NCBI GenBank assembly: GCA_003152355.1
Contig: PMAA01000017.1
Coordinates: 1-34,535, forward strand
Source: Acidobacteriota bacterium
Lineage (GTDB): Bacteria; Acidobacteriota; Terriglobia; Acidiferrales; UBA7541
Direction of reading: 5' to 3'
DNA: 34,535 nt
Below the pieces are notes generated by a model that saw only the letters and a program-made list of their open reading frames with translations, was not told the DNA's origin and ran no database searches. The number at the start of each line of letters is the position of its first letter. Position 1 is the first letter of the stretch. This document shows positions 7,263-15,299 of the stretch, one piece after another. The position numbers and the translations under genes were made by a program.

Positions 7263-7747
7263 GCACGCGCAGCGGCATCGGTTATGACTCGCATCGCCTC
7301 GTCGAGGGCCGGCGTTTGGTCCTCGGGGGAGTCGAGTTCGACGCGGAGCGTGGCCTCGAAGGGCACTCGGACGCTGACGTCCTGAGCCACGCGATCACCG
7401 ACGCCCTGCTAGGGGCCGCCGGTCTCGGCGATATCGGCCAGCATTTTCCCGATAGCGACGAGCGTTACCGCGACGCCGACTCGCTCGTTCTGCTGAGCGA
7501 CGCCCTCGCGAGCGTGCGGGCGGCCGGCTTCGAGCTCGTGCACGTCGACGCGACCGTCGTGATGGAGGCGCCAAAGCTCGCCGACGCGCGCGAAGCGATC
7601 CGCGATCGCCTCGCCGAGGTCCTCGGCGTGCCCGCGGCGAACGTGAACATCAAGGCAACGACCGGTGAGGGCATCGGGTTCGTCGGCCGGGGCGAGGGAA
7701 TCGCCGCGCTCGCGGTCGCGACACTGGCGCAGCGCGCCAATGGCTGA
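7259..7747 (+). CDS. ispF: 2-C-methyl-D-erythritol 2,4-cyclodiphosphate synthase
   Basis: IspF cyclises CDP-ME 2-phosphate to MEcPP, releasing CMP, in the MEP pathway. The 162-residue length is standard for the trimer-forming enzyme. Zinc ligands D10 and H12 (GYDSHRL) and H44 (SDADVLSHAITDALLGA) align with D8, H10 and H42 of the E. coli enzyme. GDIGQHFPDSD and the C-terminal NIKATTGEGIGFVGRGEGI are also present. The start is TTG 7259 within the TTGA overlap with the PHP gene. The 3' end overlaps cysS by 8 bp. Being only two genes from ispD suggests coordinated supply of isoprenoid precursors. Confidence 0.96.
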   Translation: MSTRSGIGYDSHRLVEGRRLVLGGVEFDAERGLEGHSDADVLSHAITDALLGAAGLGDIGQHFPDSDERYRDADSLVLLSDALASVRAAGFELVHVDATVVMEAPKLADAREAIRDRLAEVLGVPAANVNIKATTGEGIGFVGRGEGIAALAVATLAQRANG

Positions 7748-9179
7748 GCTACGTCTCTACGACACGTTCGCGCGTGACGTTCGCCGGTTCGAGCCCCGCG
7801 AGACCGGACGCGTCGGGATCTACGTCTGCGGGCCAACCGTCTACGGCCGCATCCACATCGGCAACGCCCGGCCGTTCGTCGTCTTCAGCCTGTTGAAGCG
7901 CTTTTTCGAGTACGGCGGCCTCGACGTGACGCTCGTCGTAAACGTCACCGACGTCAACGACAAGATCTATACAGCCGCAGCCGCGGCCGGGCGGTCGAGC
8001 ATCGAGCTCGCCGCCGAGATGACGTCGTTCTACGTCGCCGACACCGATCGGCTCGGCCTCGGGCGTCCCGACCACGAGCCGCTCGCAAGCCAATCGATCG
8101 AGGCGATCGTCGACTACATCGCCGCGCTGATCGCCAGCGGAAACGCCTACGAGGCTTCGGGGGACGTCTACTTCCGCGTGCGCAGCGACGCGCGTTACGG
8201 CGCGCTGTCGCGGCGCGAGGTCGACCAGATGGATCAGGGCGAGGGCGTGGAGGGCGCCGCGCGCAAGGAGGATCCGCTCGACTTCGCGCTGTGGAAGACG
8301 GCGAAGACCGGGGAGGACAGCTCCTGGGAGGCGCCGTGGGGCGGAGGGCGTCCCGGCTGGCACATCGAGTGCTCCGCGATGTCCATGAAATATCTCGGCG
8401 AGACGATTGATATTCACACCGGCGGAGTGGACCTCGCGTTCCCGCATCATGAAAACGAAATCGCGCAGAGCGAAGCGGCCACGGGCAAACAGTTCGTAAA
8501 AATCTGGCTCCACGCCGAGCATTTGATGGTCGAGGGCGAGAAGATGTCGAAATCGACGGGCAACTACTACACGTTGCGCGACCTCTTCGCCAAGGGCCAT
8601 CGGCCGTCCTCGATTCGCTTTCTTTTGCTTTCCGTGCCGTATCGCCGGCAGCTCAATTTCACGATGGATGGATTGCAGCAGGCGGCGAGTTCGGTCGAGC
8701 GGCTGCGAAACTTCAAGTCGCGCGTTGAAGCGGGACGTTTTTCGGCAGGCGATGCGCCAGAAATCGCGGCGCGCATTCAAGCGCGCGAAGACGAATTCGA
8801 CGAGGGGCTGTCGGACGATTTAAACACTGCACAGGCCCTTGCCGCCGTGTTTGATCTCGTGCGCGATATCAACACGGCAATTGATCGCGGCGAATTTCGT
8901 CAGTCGAATGTGCCGATCGTTCTCGCGGCGCTGCGGAAATTCGATGAAATCCTCGCGGTGCTCGAAGACACTGATGACGCCAAGCTTCAAGCGCTCGGCT
9001 TCTCGCAAAAGCGCTCTGGGATTAGCGACGCGGAGATCGAAGCGCTCGTCAACGAGCGGCAGGAAGCCCGTCGTGCGCGAAATTTCAAACGCGGCGATGA
9101 AATCCGCGCGCAGCTTGCGGCGAGTGGTATAATCCTTGAAGACATGAAAGACGGCAGTATCCGTTGGAAACGCGAGTGA
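7740..9179 (+). CDS. cysS: Cysteinyl-tRNA synthetase, with a composition break inside
   Basis: CysS charges tRNA-Cys with cysteine. The 479-residue protein is complete: zinc ligand C30 in CGPTVYG, the HIGH-type motif HIGN (39-42), GWHIECSAM with C211, PHHENE with H236 and E240, and KMSKS (268-272). These zinc ligands match C28, C209, H234 and E238 of E. coli with a constant offset of two. The C-terminal helical anticodon region ends in FKRGDEIRAQLAASGIILEDMKDG. Third-position composition changes abruptly at residue 217. Two of the 36 codons before base 8388 end in A or T, against 12 of the 36 after it. The first half resembles its actinobacterial neighbours and the second half the downstream genes. 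The gene may thus be an artificial hybrid. Confidence 0.93.
   Translation: MAELRLYDTFARDVRRFEPRETGRVGIYVCGPTVYGRIHIGNARPFVVFSLLKRFFEYGGLDVTLVVNVTDVNDKIYTAAAAAGRSSIELAAEMTSFYVADTDRLGLGRPDHEPLASQSIEAIVDYIAALIASGNAYEASGDVYFRVRSDARYGALSRREVDQMDQGEGVEGAARKEDPLDFALWKTAKTGEDSSWEAPWGGGRPGWHIECSAMSMKYLGETIDIHTGGVDLAFPHHENEIAQSEAATGKQFVKIWLHAEHLMVEGEKMSKSTGNYYTLRDLFAKGHRPSSIRFLLLSVPYRRQLNFTMDGLQQAASSVERLRNFKSRVEAGRFSAGDAPEIAARIQAREDEFDEGLSDDLNTAQALAAVFDLVRDINTAIDRGEFRQSNVPIVLAALRKFDEILAVLEDTDDAKLQALGFSQKRSGISDAEIEALVNERQEARRARNFKRGDEIRAQLAASGIILEDMKDGSIRWKRE
8352..8390. other. Likely chimeric junction between two genomes
   Basis: Codon use, and with it the apparent lineage of the genes, switches here within the most conserved block of CysS (GWHIECSAMSMKYLGE). 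The first A/T-ending run, AAA TAT, is at 8388-8393. Upstream genes are uniformly GC3-rich. Downstream genes use GAA, AAA, AAT and ATT freely all the way to the end of the window. There is no repeat, insertion sequence or frameshift at the joint. Confidence 0.7.
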
Positions 9180-9366
9180 ATTCACGCCATTACAATCCGC
9201 GCCCACTGCACGATTTGCCCTCGAACGAGCGTCCAGGTCTTTTCAGCGTAGATTAGCTTCCTTTCCTCCCCAGCATTAAACGGAGCGCGCGGGGTGGCCG
9301 GCCTGCGCGAGCCGAATCTACCCCTATCTGCGCCTGAACAATTTTGAATATTTTTGGGAGGAATCC

Positions 9367-10722
9367 ATGCCGAATGTTGAAGTAATGGAAAAGAAACTAC
9401 CGCATCTCGTTACGTCTCTGCCCGGCCCGAATGCGAAAAAGGTCGTCGAGCTCGACGCGGAATTTGTCTCAGCGTCATACACTCGCGATTACCCGCTCGT
9501 TGCGAAGAGTGGCATTGGAGCCACTGTTGACGACGTGGATGGCAACACGTTCCTCGATTTTGCTGCAGGAATTGCTGTCGTCGCCACGGGGCATTGCCAT
9601 CCCGAAGTCGTGGCCGCAATTCAGAAGCAGGCGGCCGAACTCATTCACATGTCGGGCACCGACTTCTATTACTCAAGTCTCGCCGAACTCGCGAAGAAGC
9701 TCAGTTCGATCGCGCCGGGAAAGGAGCGGAAGAAAGTTTATTTCGGCAATTCCGGAGCGGAAGCCATCGAAGCCGCGATCAAACTGGCGAAATATCACAC
9801 CAAGCGCGACAAGCTCATCGCCTTCCATGGCGCGTTTCACGGCCGCACGATTGGCGCACTTTCTTTGACCGCGAGCCGCGCCGTCCAGCGCAAGGGATTC
9901 GGCACTTTGCTCTCCGGCGTATTCCACACGCCGTATCCCGATACGTATCGCGGGACGTACGGCATCCGCCCCGAGCATGCCGCAGAAGATTGTCTTGGCT
10001 ATCTTGAGAACGAACTCTTTCGACGGCGCGTGGACCCCGAAGAGGTAGCGGGAATTTTCATCGAGCCAATCCAAGGAGAAGGCGGCTACATTCTCGCACC
10101 GGCGGAATTCCTGCAGGGCTTGCAGCGCATTTGCCGCAAATATGGAATTTTGCTGATTGCGGACGAGGTTCAGTCCGGCATGGGCCGCACTGGCAAGTGG
10201 TGGGCAGTGGATCACTCAGGCGTCGAGCCCGATATCATCACGTCGGCTAAGGGAATCGCTTCGGGCATGCCGCTGGGCGTGATGATTGCGCGCGCGAGCG
10301 TGATGGATTGGACGCCGGGCGCGCATGCATCCACGTTCGGCGGGAACCCTGTGTGCGTCGCTGCGTCGCTCGCGACGATACGCTTGCTCGAATCGAAATA
10401 CATGGCGAACGCCGTGCGAATGGGCGAAGTCATCATGAAGCTCACCGCTGATTGGACGACACGCCACAAAATCGTCGGCGAAGTTCGCGGGCGCGGGCTC
10501 ATGATCGGAATTGAGCTCGTCCGCGACCAGAAAACCAAAGAGAAGGCGAACGATCTGCGGAACAAGATAGTTCAGCTGGCTTTCCACAAGGGCCTGCTCG
10601 TTCTCGGATCGGGCGACACCACTCTGCGGCTGTGCCCGCCTCTCGTGATTGACGAGGAGCAGGCGAAGTTCGCGATCCAGACGCTCGATGCGTGCATCAC
10701 TGAAGTTGAGCGAGCGATGTAA
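9367..10722 (+). CDS. Class III pyridoxal-phosphate aminotransferase (acetylornithine/4-aminobutyrate type)
   Basis: A 451-residue fold-type I PLP enzyme that moves an omega- or alpha-amino group to a keto acid. Key features: GNSGAEAIEAAIKLAK (127-142, phosphate-binding turn), FHGAFHGRT (153-161, ring-stacking aromatic), IADEVQSGMGRTG with D266 that contacts the pyridine nitrogen, and the Schiff-base lysine K295 in TSAKGIASGMPLG. HASTFGGNPV and VRGRGLMIGIELV are also typical. The length and EGGY/PPL motifs suit GabT or related omega-aminotransferases somewhat better than ArgD, but the substrate is not decided. The ATG follows GGGAGG (9357-9362). It is separated by 187 bp from cysS and 178 bp from the next gene, so it is probably a single-gene unit. 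Confidence 0.9.
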   Translation: MPNVEVMEKKLPHLVTSLPGPNAKKVVELDAEFVSASYTRDYPLVAKSGIGATVDDVDGNTFLDFAAGIAVVATGHCHPEVVAAIQKQAAELIHMSGTDFYYSSLAELAKKLSSIAPGKERKKVYFGNSGAEAIEAAIKLAKYHTKRDKLIAFHGAFHGRTIGALSLTASRAVQRKGFGTLLSGVFHTPYPDTYRGTYGIRPEHAAEDCLGYLENELFRRRVDPEEVAGIFIEPIQGEGGYILAPAEFLQGLQRICRKYGILLIADEVQSGMGRTGKWWAVDHSGVEPDIITSAKGIASGMPLGVMIARASVMDWTPGAHASTFGGNPVCVAASLATIRLLESKYMANAVRMGEVIMKLTADWTTRHKIVGEVRGRGLMIGIELVRDQKTKEKANDLRNKIVQLAFHKGLLVLGSGDTTLRLCPPLVIDEEQAKFAIQTLDACITEVERAM

Positions 10723-10740
10723 ATTTGGGCTTTCGCGAGG

Positions 10741-10775
10741 GGCGCTGCGGAATGCGGGCAATGCAGCGCAGCGCC
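10741..10775 (+). terminator. GC-rich hairpin after the aminotransferase gene
   Basis: GGCGCTGCG (10741-10749) pairs perfectly with CGCAGCGCC (10767-10775) around a 17-nt loop, 19 bp past the stop codon. It lacks a downstream U-tract, so it would be at best a weak intrinsic terminator or an mRNA 3'-end stabiliser. Confidence 0.35.
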
Positions 10776-10854
10776 TCTCAATCACTTCCATCAGGCAATT
10801 CGCTTCCAATCGGACCAGTCACGACTTAGCCGCCATCCCGTGCTAGACGCCTGC

Positions 10855-10860
10855 TAGAAT
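10855..10860 (+). promoter_or_regulatory. Candidate extended -10 before the methyltransferase gene
   Basis: TGCTAGAAT contains TAGAAT preceded by the TG of an extended -10, about 40 nt upstream of the TTG start at 10901. No -35 is recognisable. The site would drive the methyltransferase-yraN pair. Confidence 0.3.
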
Positions 10861-10900
10861 AGCCACTCGTTTCGACATCCCGTCGCACGCGGAGGAGCGT

Positions 10901-11437
10901 TTGCCGCGCATTCTGGACGTTGGCTGCGGTCCGTCAAAATATCCCGGCGCAATCGGCGTGGACGTGAACCCGAATACCGCGGCCGATGTTCTTTGCGATC
11001 TCGATCGAGGCCGCCTGCCGTTTCGCGACGATTCGTTCGATGAAGTGCGCGCCGTGCATTTGATCGAGCACGTCGAGAACGCCATCGCGACAATCGAAGA
11101 ATTTCATCGCGTCGCTCGGTCCGGCGGCACAATTTTCATTGTCACGCCGCATTACACCGATATCGCCTCGTACACCGATCCCACGCATCGCCGCCATTTG
11201 AGCAGCGAGTCGTTTCACTATTTTTATCCGGGCGGCAAACACGGCCAGGAATCGTGGTATACCCATGCGAGATTGAGAGAGCGGCGGCTTGACGTAAAGC
11301 TTTTGCGTGTCTGGCGACTACTCGGGTTCGAGTTGCTGGTGAATCACGCGCGGTGGTTCCGGCGATTCTGGGAGCAGTATTTGAGTTTTGTGATTCGCGG
11401 CAAGGTGATGGAATTTACTTTCGAGGTCATGAAGTAG
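10901..11437 (+). CDS. Class I SAM-dependent methyltransferase
   Basis: A 178-residue methyltransferase of the Methyltransf_11 type. It begins almost directly at motif I (ILDVGCGPSKYPGAIGVDV, residues 4-22), which binds S-adenosylmethionine. LPFRDDSFDEVRAVHLIEHV supplies the post-I acidic region, and RVARSGGTIFIVTPHYTD is the motif-III strand. The substrate is unknown. Related proteins often sit in glycan or lipid gene sets, but nothing here shows that. The start is TTG 10901, with GGAGGAG at 10891-10897. The very short N-terminus is notable, yet no better upstream start is seen. The yraN gene begins 2 bp after its stop, so the two form an operon. Confidence 0.85.
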   Translation: MPRILDVGCGPSKYPGAIGVDVNPNTAADVLCDLDRGRLPFRDDSFDEVRAVHLIEHVENAIATIEEFHRVARSGGTIFIVTPHYTDIASYTDPTHRRHLSSESFHYFYPGGKHGQESWYTHARLRERRLDVKLLRVWRLLGFELLVNHARWFRRFWEQYLSFVIRGKVMEFTFEVMK

Positions 11438-11439
11438 CG

Positions 11440-11940
11440 ATGCCGATCTTCGCGAGACTCATGTATGGGTTGGTGAGCTTCGCCTCGCGCAGAGGAGTCA
11501 GCGACGCGCCGGTCGAGCTGAACGCGGCGCAGGTTCAGAGCGCCGAAGCGACGAGAAAAGCTCGAGCGCGTCGAACTGGAGTCCGCGGCGAGACGTTTGC
11601 CTACTGGTATCTGCGCCGCCACGGTTACACAATGATCGCGACGAACTACACCTCGCCCGGAATCAAAGGCGAAGTCGATCTCATCGGCTACGATGGCGAC
11701 GTGTTGGCATTCATTGAAGTGAAGACGCGAAGCGCGAGCGGCCAATTCGCGGCGAAGCCCGAGGACGCCGTGAACAGCGCGAAACGTCGAAACGTGTGCC
11801 GCATGGCGCGCCAATTTTTGCGCGACTCAAGAATCCCCAAGGTGCCATATCGCTTCGACGTAATGGCAATCGAATCGCGCCCCGGCCAGCGGCCTCTTGT
11901 GCGTTTGCACAAGTGCGCGTTCGTCGAGCAATCCTGGTAA
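11440..11940 (+). CDS. UPF0102 (YraN) family endonuclease-fold protein
   Basis: A 166-residue member of the YraN/UPF0102 family, which has a restriction-endonuclease-like fold. The core starts near residue 47 (TGVRGETFAYWYLRRHGYTMIATNY). It contains the nuclease-type signature GEVDLIGYDGDVLAFIEVKTR with its E-x-D ... E-x-K arrangement. A RFDVMAIE strand near the end is also typical. Many family members are about 120 residues, so the N-terminal 45 residues (basic, Arg/Ala-rich) are an extension. ATG 11440 is 2 bp after the methyltransferase stop. No later canonical start precedes the conserved core closely. The cellular role of the family is unsettled. Confidence 0.85.
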   Translation: MPIFARLMYGLVSFASRRGVSDAPVELNAAQVQSAEATRKARARRTGVRGETFAYWYLRRHGYTMIATNYTSPGIKGEVDLIGYDGDVLAFIEVKTRSASGQFAAKPEDAVNSAKRRNVCRMARQFLRDSRIPKVPYRFDVMAIESRPGQRPLVRLHKCAFVEQSW

Positions 11941-12024
11941 TTCTAGTATCCAGGGTCACGTCCAGCCGCCACGTGGTAAGTCGGGTCCCATTTTGCGAAT
12001 TTGCGTAGTAAAATCAACGATTGC

Positions 12025-12108
12025 GCGGTGTGGTTTGCCCGTCCAGTGTCGCTCGCCCAGCGGCGAGATTTGCCCAGGGGTGTAGTCCGTTCGAATCCGG
12101 GACACCGC
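12025..12108 (+). other. tRNA-like element, probably a degenerate tRNA
   Basis: Several tRNA hallmarks occur together without a full cloverleaf. GTTCGAATCC at 12089-12098 is a consensus T-loop. GCGGTGT (12025-12031) pairs perfectly with ACACCGC (12102-12108) as a possible acceptor stem. A D-arm-like hairpin CTCGCC-CAGC-GGCGAG lies at 12052-12067. The T stem is poorly paired (GTCCG against CCGGG). The stretch between the D-like and T-like arms is about 17 nt, too short for a normal anticodon arm plus variable loop. TTTGCCC occurs twice (12034-12040 and 12069-12075). I cannot assign an anticodon. No CCA follows. Confidence 0.35.
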
Positions 12109-12155
12109 TTAGGGCGGCGTTTGTTTGATGTCTAACCCACAACGGGGAGGCCAGG

Positions 12156-13169
12156 TTGCCTGAACTTCGCAGGGACCCGATTACGGGTCGATGGGTCATT
12201 ATTTCCACGGAACGCGGTAAGCGTCCGAACGAATTTTTGCGCGAAAGCGTCGAAATAAAGGGCAAAGGTGTTTGTCCTTTTTGTCCCGGCAACGAAGGCA
12301 AGACGCCGCCGGAGATTATTGCCTACGGCCGAAATGGAAGCGGCAAAGACACGCCCGGATGGACAGTTCGGGTGGTACCAAATAAATTTCCGGCGCTGGG
12401 AATTGAAGGCGGGCTCGACCGCGAAGGCGACGGCCTGTTCGATCGCATGAACGGGATCGGCGCGCACGAAGTGATCATCGAGACTCCGGATCACCACAAC
12501 ACGCTGGCGATGCTCCCCGATCGTTCCGTCGAACAAGTCCTTTGGGCGTTCCGCGACCGCGTCGTGGATTTGAAAAACGACAAGCGCTTCCGCTACATTC
12601 TGCTATTCAAAAATCACGGCGAACCAGCCGGCGCGTCGCTCGAACATACGCATTCGCAACTGATTGCGCTGCCAATTGTGCCGAAGCGCGTTCGCGAAGA
12701 AGTGGACAATTCAAGGCGCTACTTCATCGAAAAGGAGCGCTGCATTTTTTGCGACATGATCCGTCAGGAAGTGGAGACGGAGACGCGCGTGATTCTCGAA
12801 AACGACCATTTCATCGCGCTCGCGCCCTATGCCCCGCGCTTTCCGTTCGAGACATGGCTTTTGCCGCGGCAGCATAGCTCCGCCTTCGAGAACATGCCAA
12901 GCACGCAATACGCTAGCCTGGCGCGATTGCTTCGCGAATATCTCGTGCGGCTAGACTCCGTGCTATCCCGGCCGGCCTACAACTTCGTCATTCATACGTC
13001 ACCCGTCGGCGAAGAGGCCAACGATCATTACCACTGGCACATCGAAATGATGCCCAAGTTGACGAAGGTGGCCGGATTCGAGTGGGGCACGGGCTTCTAT
13101 ATCAACCCGACGCCGCCGGAAGAAGCGGCGCGATACCTTCGCGAAGCTGTCGTCACGGCGCCAGCCTGA
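12156..13169 (+). CDS. galT: Galactose-1-phosphate uridylyltransferase
   Basis: GalT exchanges UMP between UDP-glucose and galactose 1-phosphate in the Leloir pathway, through a uridylylated histidine. The 337-residue HIT-superfamily protein has the opening ELRRDPITGRWVIIS. The zinc-binding pair C40/C43 lies in CPFC and a second pair in CIFCDM. The catalytic HTHSQ motif is at 164-168, with H166 the expected nucleophile. The second-domain HYHWHIEMMP motif is near the C-terminus. The start is TTG 12156 with GGGGAGG at 12144-12150, 5 nt spacing. No galK, galE or galM is adjacent. In bacteria like this a GalT-type enzyme may also serve general nucleotide-sugar turnover. Confidence 0.93.
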   Translation: MPELRRDPITGRWVIISTERGKRPNEFLRESVEIKGKGVCPFCPGNEGKTPPEIIAYGRNGSGKDTPGWTVRVVPNKFPALGIEGGLDREGDGLFDRMNGIGAHEVIIETPDHHNTLAMLPDRSVEQVLWAFRDRVVDLKNDKRFRYILLFKNHGEPAGASLEHTHSQLIALPIVPKRVREEVDNSRRYFIEKERCIFCDMIRQEVETETRVILENDHFIALAPYAPRFPFETWLLPRQHSSAFENMPSTQYASLARLLREYLVRLDSVLSRPAYNFVIHTSPVGEEANDHYHWHIEMMPKLTKVAGFEWGTGFYINPTPPEEAARYLREAVVTAPA

Positions 13170-13183
13170 CTCGATCGTTCCCC

Positions 13184-13202
13184 ATTATCGCAGCACGATA
13201 AT
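13184..13202 (+). terminator. Short perfect hairpin after galT
   Basis: ATTATCG (13184-13190) and CGATAAT (13196-13202) form a 7-bp perfect inverted repeat around CAGCA, 14 bp after the galT stop. It is AT-rich and lacks a U-tract. It may be a weak terminator or an operator for the downstream gene. Confidence 0.3.
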
Positions 13203-13339
13203 CGACACTCATTCCGCTCGTGCAGCGAAATGAGACGACGCCCTCCGGCGCTTAAGACTCGCACCCTTCATTGTAGTTTTGGCCCAGCTGGTGCTATCGT
13301 GAATTTCTCGTGCAAGATTCTTCCGATGGAGGTTCACCC

Positions 13340-15031
13340 ATGACCTGGGGGACGCGCCGCGCTTTGATCATCATCCTTGTTGTTTTGTTTATCGTTATTT
13401 TCATTGGAGTCGCGGTTTCATCGCCGGTGCGCGTGGGATCGAATTCCGTTCTGGTTATCAATGTTGAAGGCGAAATAGAGGAACAGCGACCGACGGACTT
13501 TTTCTCGGCGTTTGATGGCGATACAACGCCCGTCCAGCACGATTTCACCGACGCGCTAGACACCGCGAAGACGGATTCGCGCATAAAAGCGCTCGTCGTG
13601 AAAATCGGACCGCTTGCGACGGGGTGGGCGAAGCTCGAGGAGATTCGCTCGCATCTCCTGTCGTTCCGGGAGAGCGGCAAGCCGAGCATCTGCTATCTGG
13701 GGGGCGATGGCGCGGGAAACGAGGAATACTACGTCGCGAGCGCGTGCTCCGAGGTTTGGGTCGTGCCCACGTCCGAGATATGGATTCGAGGGATGATGGG
13801 AGAAGCGACGTTCCTGCGCGGCGCTCTCGACAAGCTAAAAATTATCCCCGACTACTATCACATCGCCGAATACAAGACGGCCTCCAACCAACTGACCGAA
13901 AAGAAATTTACTCCGGCGCACCGGGAAGAGGTGGAAGCGATCGTTCGCAGCATTTATGACCGGTATCTGACCGATGCCGCTGCCGGCCGGAAGATGACTC
14001 GCGCGACATTCGAGCAGCTCGTCGAAAAGGGCCCCATCTCCGCGGATGAAGCGGTGGGCGATAAGCTCGTGGATCGTCTTGCGTATTGGGATCAGGTGCA
14101 GGACTACGTGAAGACGAAAACGAAAGGCTGGAATCCCGTCAGCCTCGCAAAATATCGTTCGCAGATAAAGAATTCCGGAATGACGGAAATTGCCGTGATT
14201 CACGCAACTGGCTTAATCATTTCTGGGAAATCGGGAAATGCGCCTGGCGGCGGCTTCATCATGGGCGGCGATTCGGTGGCTGCGGATCTGCGACACGCGC
14301 GTGAGGATTCAAGCATCAAGGCGATCGTGCTGCGCATTGACTCGGGCGGGGGCTCGGCGGTTGCAAGCGAAGTGATTCACCGAGAAGTGCAACTGGCGCG
14401 AGGCGTGAAGCCTGTGGTGGTTTCGATGTCGGATGTCGCGGCGTCGGGCGGCTATTGGATAGCGATGTCCGCGAACAAAATCGTCGCGGAGCCGAACACG
14501 ATCACCGCGTCCATCGGCGTGCTCGGAGGCAAGCTCAACATTTCGGGCCTGTACAACATGCTGGGACTCAGCACCGATTACGTCGCAACCAGCGATAACT
14601 CGACGATTTTCTCGGCACAGCAGAATTTCACTCCGGCGCAACGTGATTCATTCCAAAAAATGCTTCAGGAAACGTATGCGAGGTTCACTCAGGGTGTTGC
14701 GGACGGACGCAAAATGAAAGTGGAGGACGTGGATAAAATCGGGAAAGGCCGGATATGGAGCGGCTCGCAGGCAAAAGACCGCGGACTCGTGGATGAACTC
14801 GGCGGCCTCGATCGAGCCATTGTGATTGCGAAGCAACTTTCGGGAATTCCAGCAGACCGCGCGGTTCACATTGTGCGATTCCCCGAGGAAAAAACGTTTT
14901 TTGAGATCTTAATGGAGAGGCACCAGGAAGATTCGGCGCAGTGGACTTCGGTGGAAGCTCTGGTGCGCCATCTCACCAGCACCTACGAGCCATTGCAAGT
15001 TCGAATGCCGTTCGACCTCAAAATTGATTGA
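13340..15031 (+). CDS. sppA: Signal peptide peptidase SppA, long (two-domain) type
   Basis: SppA is a membrane-anchored serine protease (family S49) that degrades cleaved signal peptides and other membrane peptides using a Ser/Lys dyad. The 563-residue length and two tandem ClpP-like domains match the long 67-kDa form. An N-terminal membrane anchor runs from about residue 8 to 28 (ALIIILVVLFIVIFIGVAV). The general base is expected at K179 in IAEYKTASN in the first domain. The nucleophile S369 is in DVAASGGYWIA in the second. DSGGGSAVASE and ITASIGVLGGK are also diagnostic. ATG 13340 is chosen because GGAGG (13328-13332) lies 7 nt before it. GTG 13310 in frame lacks a ribosome binding site. 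tRNA-Cys follows 74 bp downstream. Confidence 0.94.
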   Translation: MTWGTRRALIIILVVLFIVIFIGVAVSSPVRVGSNSVLVINVEGEIEEQRPTDFFSAFDGDTTPVQHDFTDALDTAKTDSRIKALVVKIGPLATGWAKLEEIRSHLLSFRESGKPSICYLGGDGAGNEEYYVASACSEVWVVPTSEIWIRGMMGEATFLRGALDKLKIIPDYYHIAEYKTASNQLTEKKFTPAHREEVEAIVRSIYDRYLTDAAAGRKMTRATFEQLVEKGPISADEAVGDKLVDRLAYWDQVQDYVKTKTKGWNPVSLAKYRSQIKNSGMTEIAVIHATGLIISGKSGNAPGGGFIMGGDSVAADLRHAREDSSIKAIVLRIDSGGGSAVASEVIHREVQLARGVKPVVVSMSDVAASGGYWIAMSANKIVAEPNTITASIGVLGGKLNISGLYNMLGLSTDYVATSDNSTIFSAQQNFTPAQRDSFQKMLQETYARFTQGVADGRKMKVEDVDKIGKGRIWSGSQAKDRGLVDELGGLDRAIVIAKQLSGIPADRAVHIVRFPEEKTFFEILMERHQEDSAQWTSVEALVRHLTSTYEPLQVRMPFDLKID

Positions 15032-15067
15032 CGAGCACGTGCACTATTCAAATTCGCGCGGATCGCC

Positions 15068-15096
15068 GTGAAGAATCGCGTTGGTTTCGTTATACT
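15068..15096 (+). promoter_or_regulatory. Candidate promoter of tRNA-Cys
   Basis: TATACT (15091-15096) matches five of six -10 positions. GTGAAG (15068-15073), at 17-bp spacing, is a weak -35. Transcription would start about 15103, only a few bases before the mature tRNA 5' end. Confidence 0.4.
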
Positions 15097-15105
15097 TACC
15101 GTTGC

Positions 15106-15179
15106 GGCGCGGTACCCAAGTGGCCCAAGGGAGAGGTCTGCAAAACCTCCATTCGTGGGTTCGAATCCCACCCGCGCCT
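15106..15179 (+). tRNA. tRNA-Cys (GCA)
   Basis: A 74-nt cloverleaf. The acceptor stem GGCGCGG (15106-15112) pairs with CCGCGCC (15172-15178), with discriminator U at 15179, the base CysS requires. The anticodon stem GAGGT/ACCTC (15133-15137 with 15145-15149) encloses loop CTGCAAA, placing anticodon GCA at 15140-15142. The T arm is GTGGG-TTCGAAT-CCCAC. No CCA is encoded, so it must be added after transcription. Confidence 0.96.
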
Positions 15180-15299
15180 CCATCCTCTCGCGAAATCCCC
15201 CTTCGCGCTTAGAGACTAAGTCGTAGAATCTTCGACTTCACTTCGCTCATCGTAACTGTATGTAGTAGAAGCGTGAAACAGAATTTGGAGGGCGGCGCA

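Noticed and set aside
8280-8500. A frameshift or pseudogene in cysS at the composition break
   Set aside because: The reading frame is intact and the conserved motif runs through the joint with all zinc ligands in register.
7749-8780. Minus-strand open frame of 343 codons across the cysS joint
   Set aside because: It is a shadow of cysS. Its crossing of the composition break says only that the frame has no chance stop there.
9180-9366. Spacer between cysS and the aminotransferase gene as a regulatory RNA or promoter
   Set aside because: Apart from the palindrome GGCCGGCC and a Shine-Dalgarno, no properly spaced hexamers or stable hairpin with a U-tract were found.
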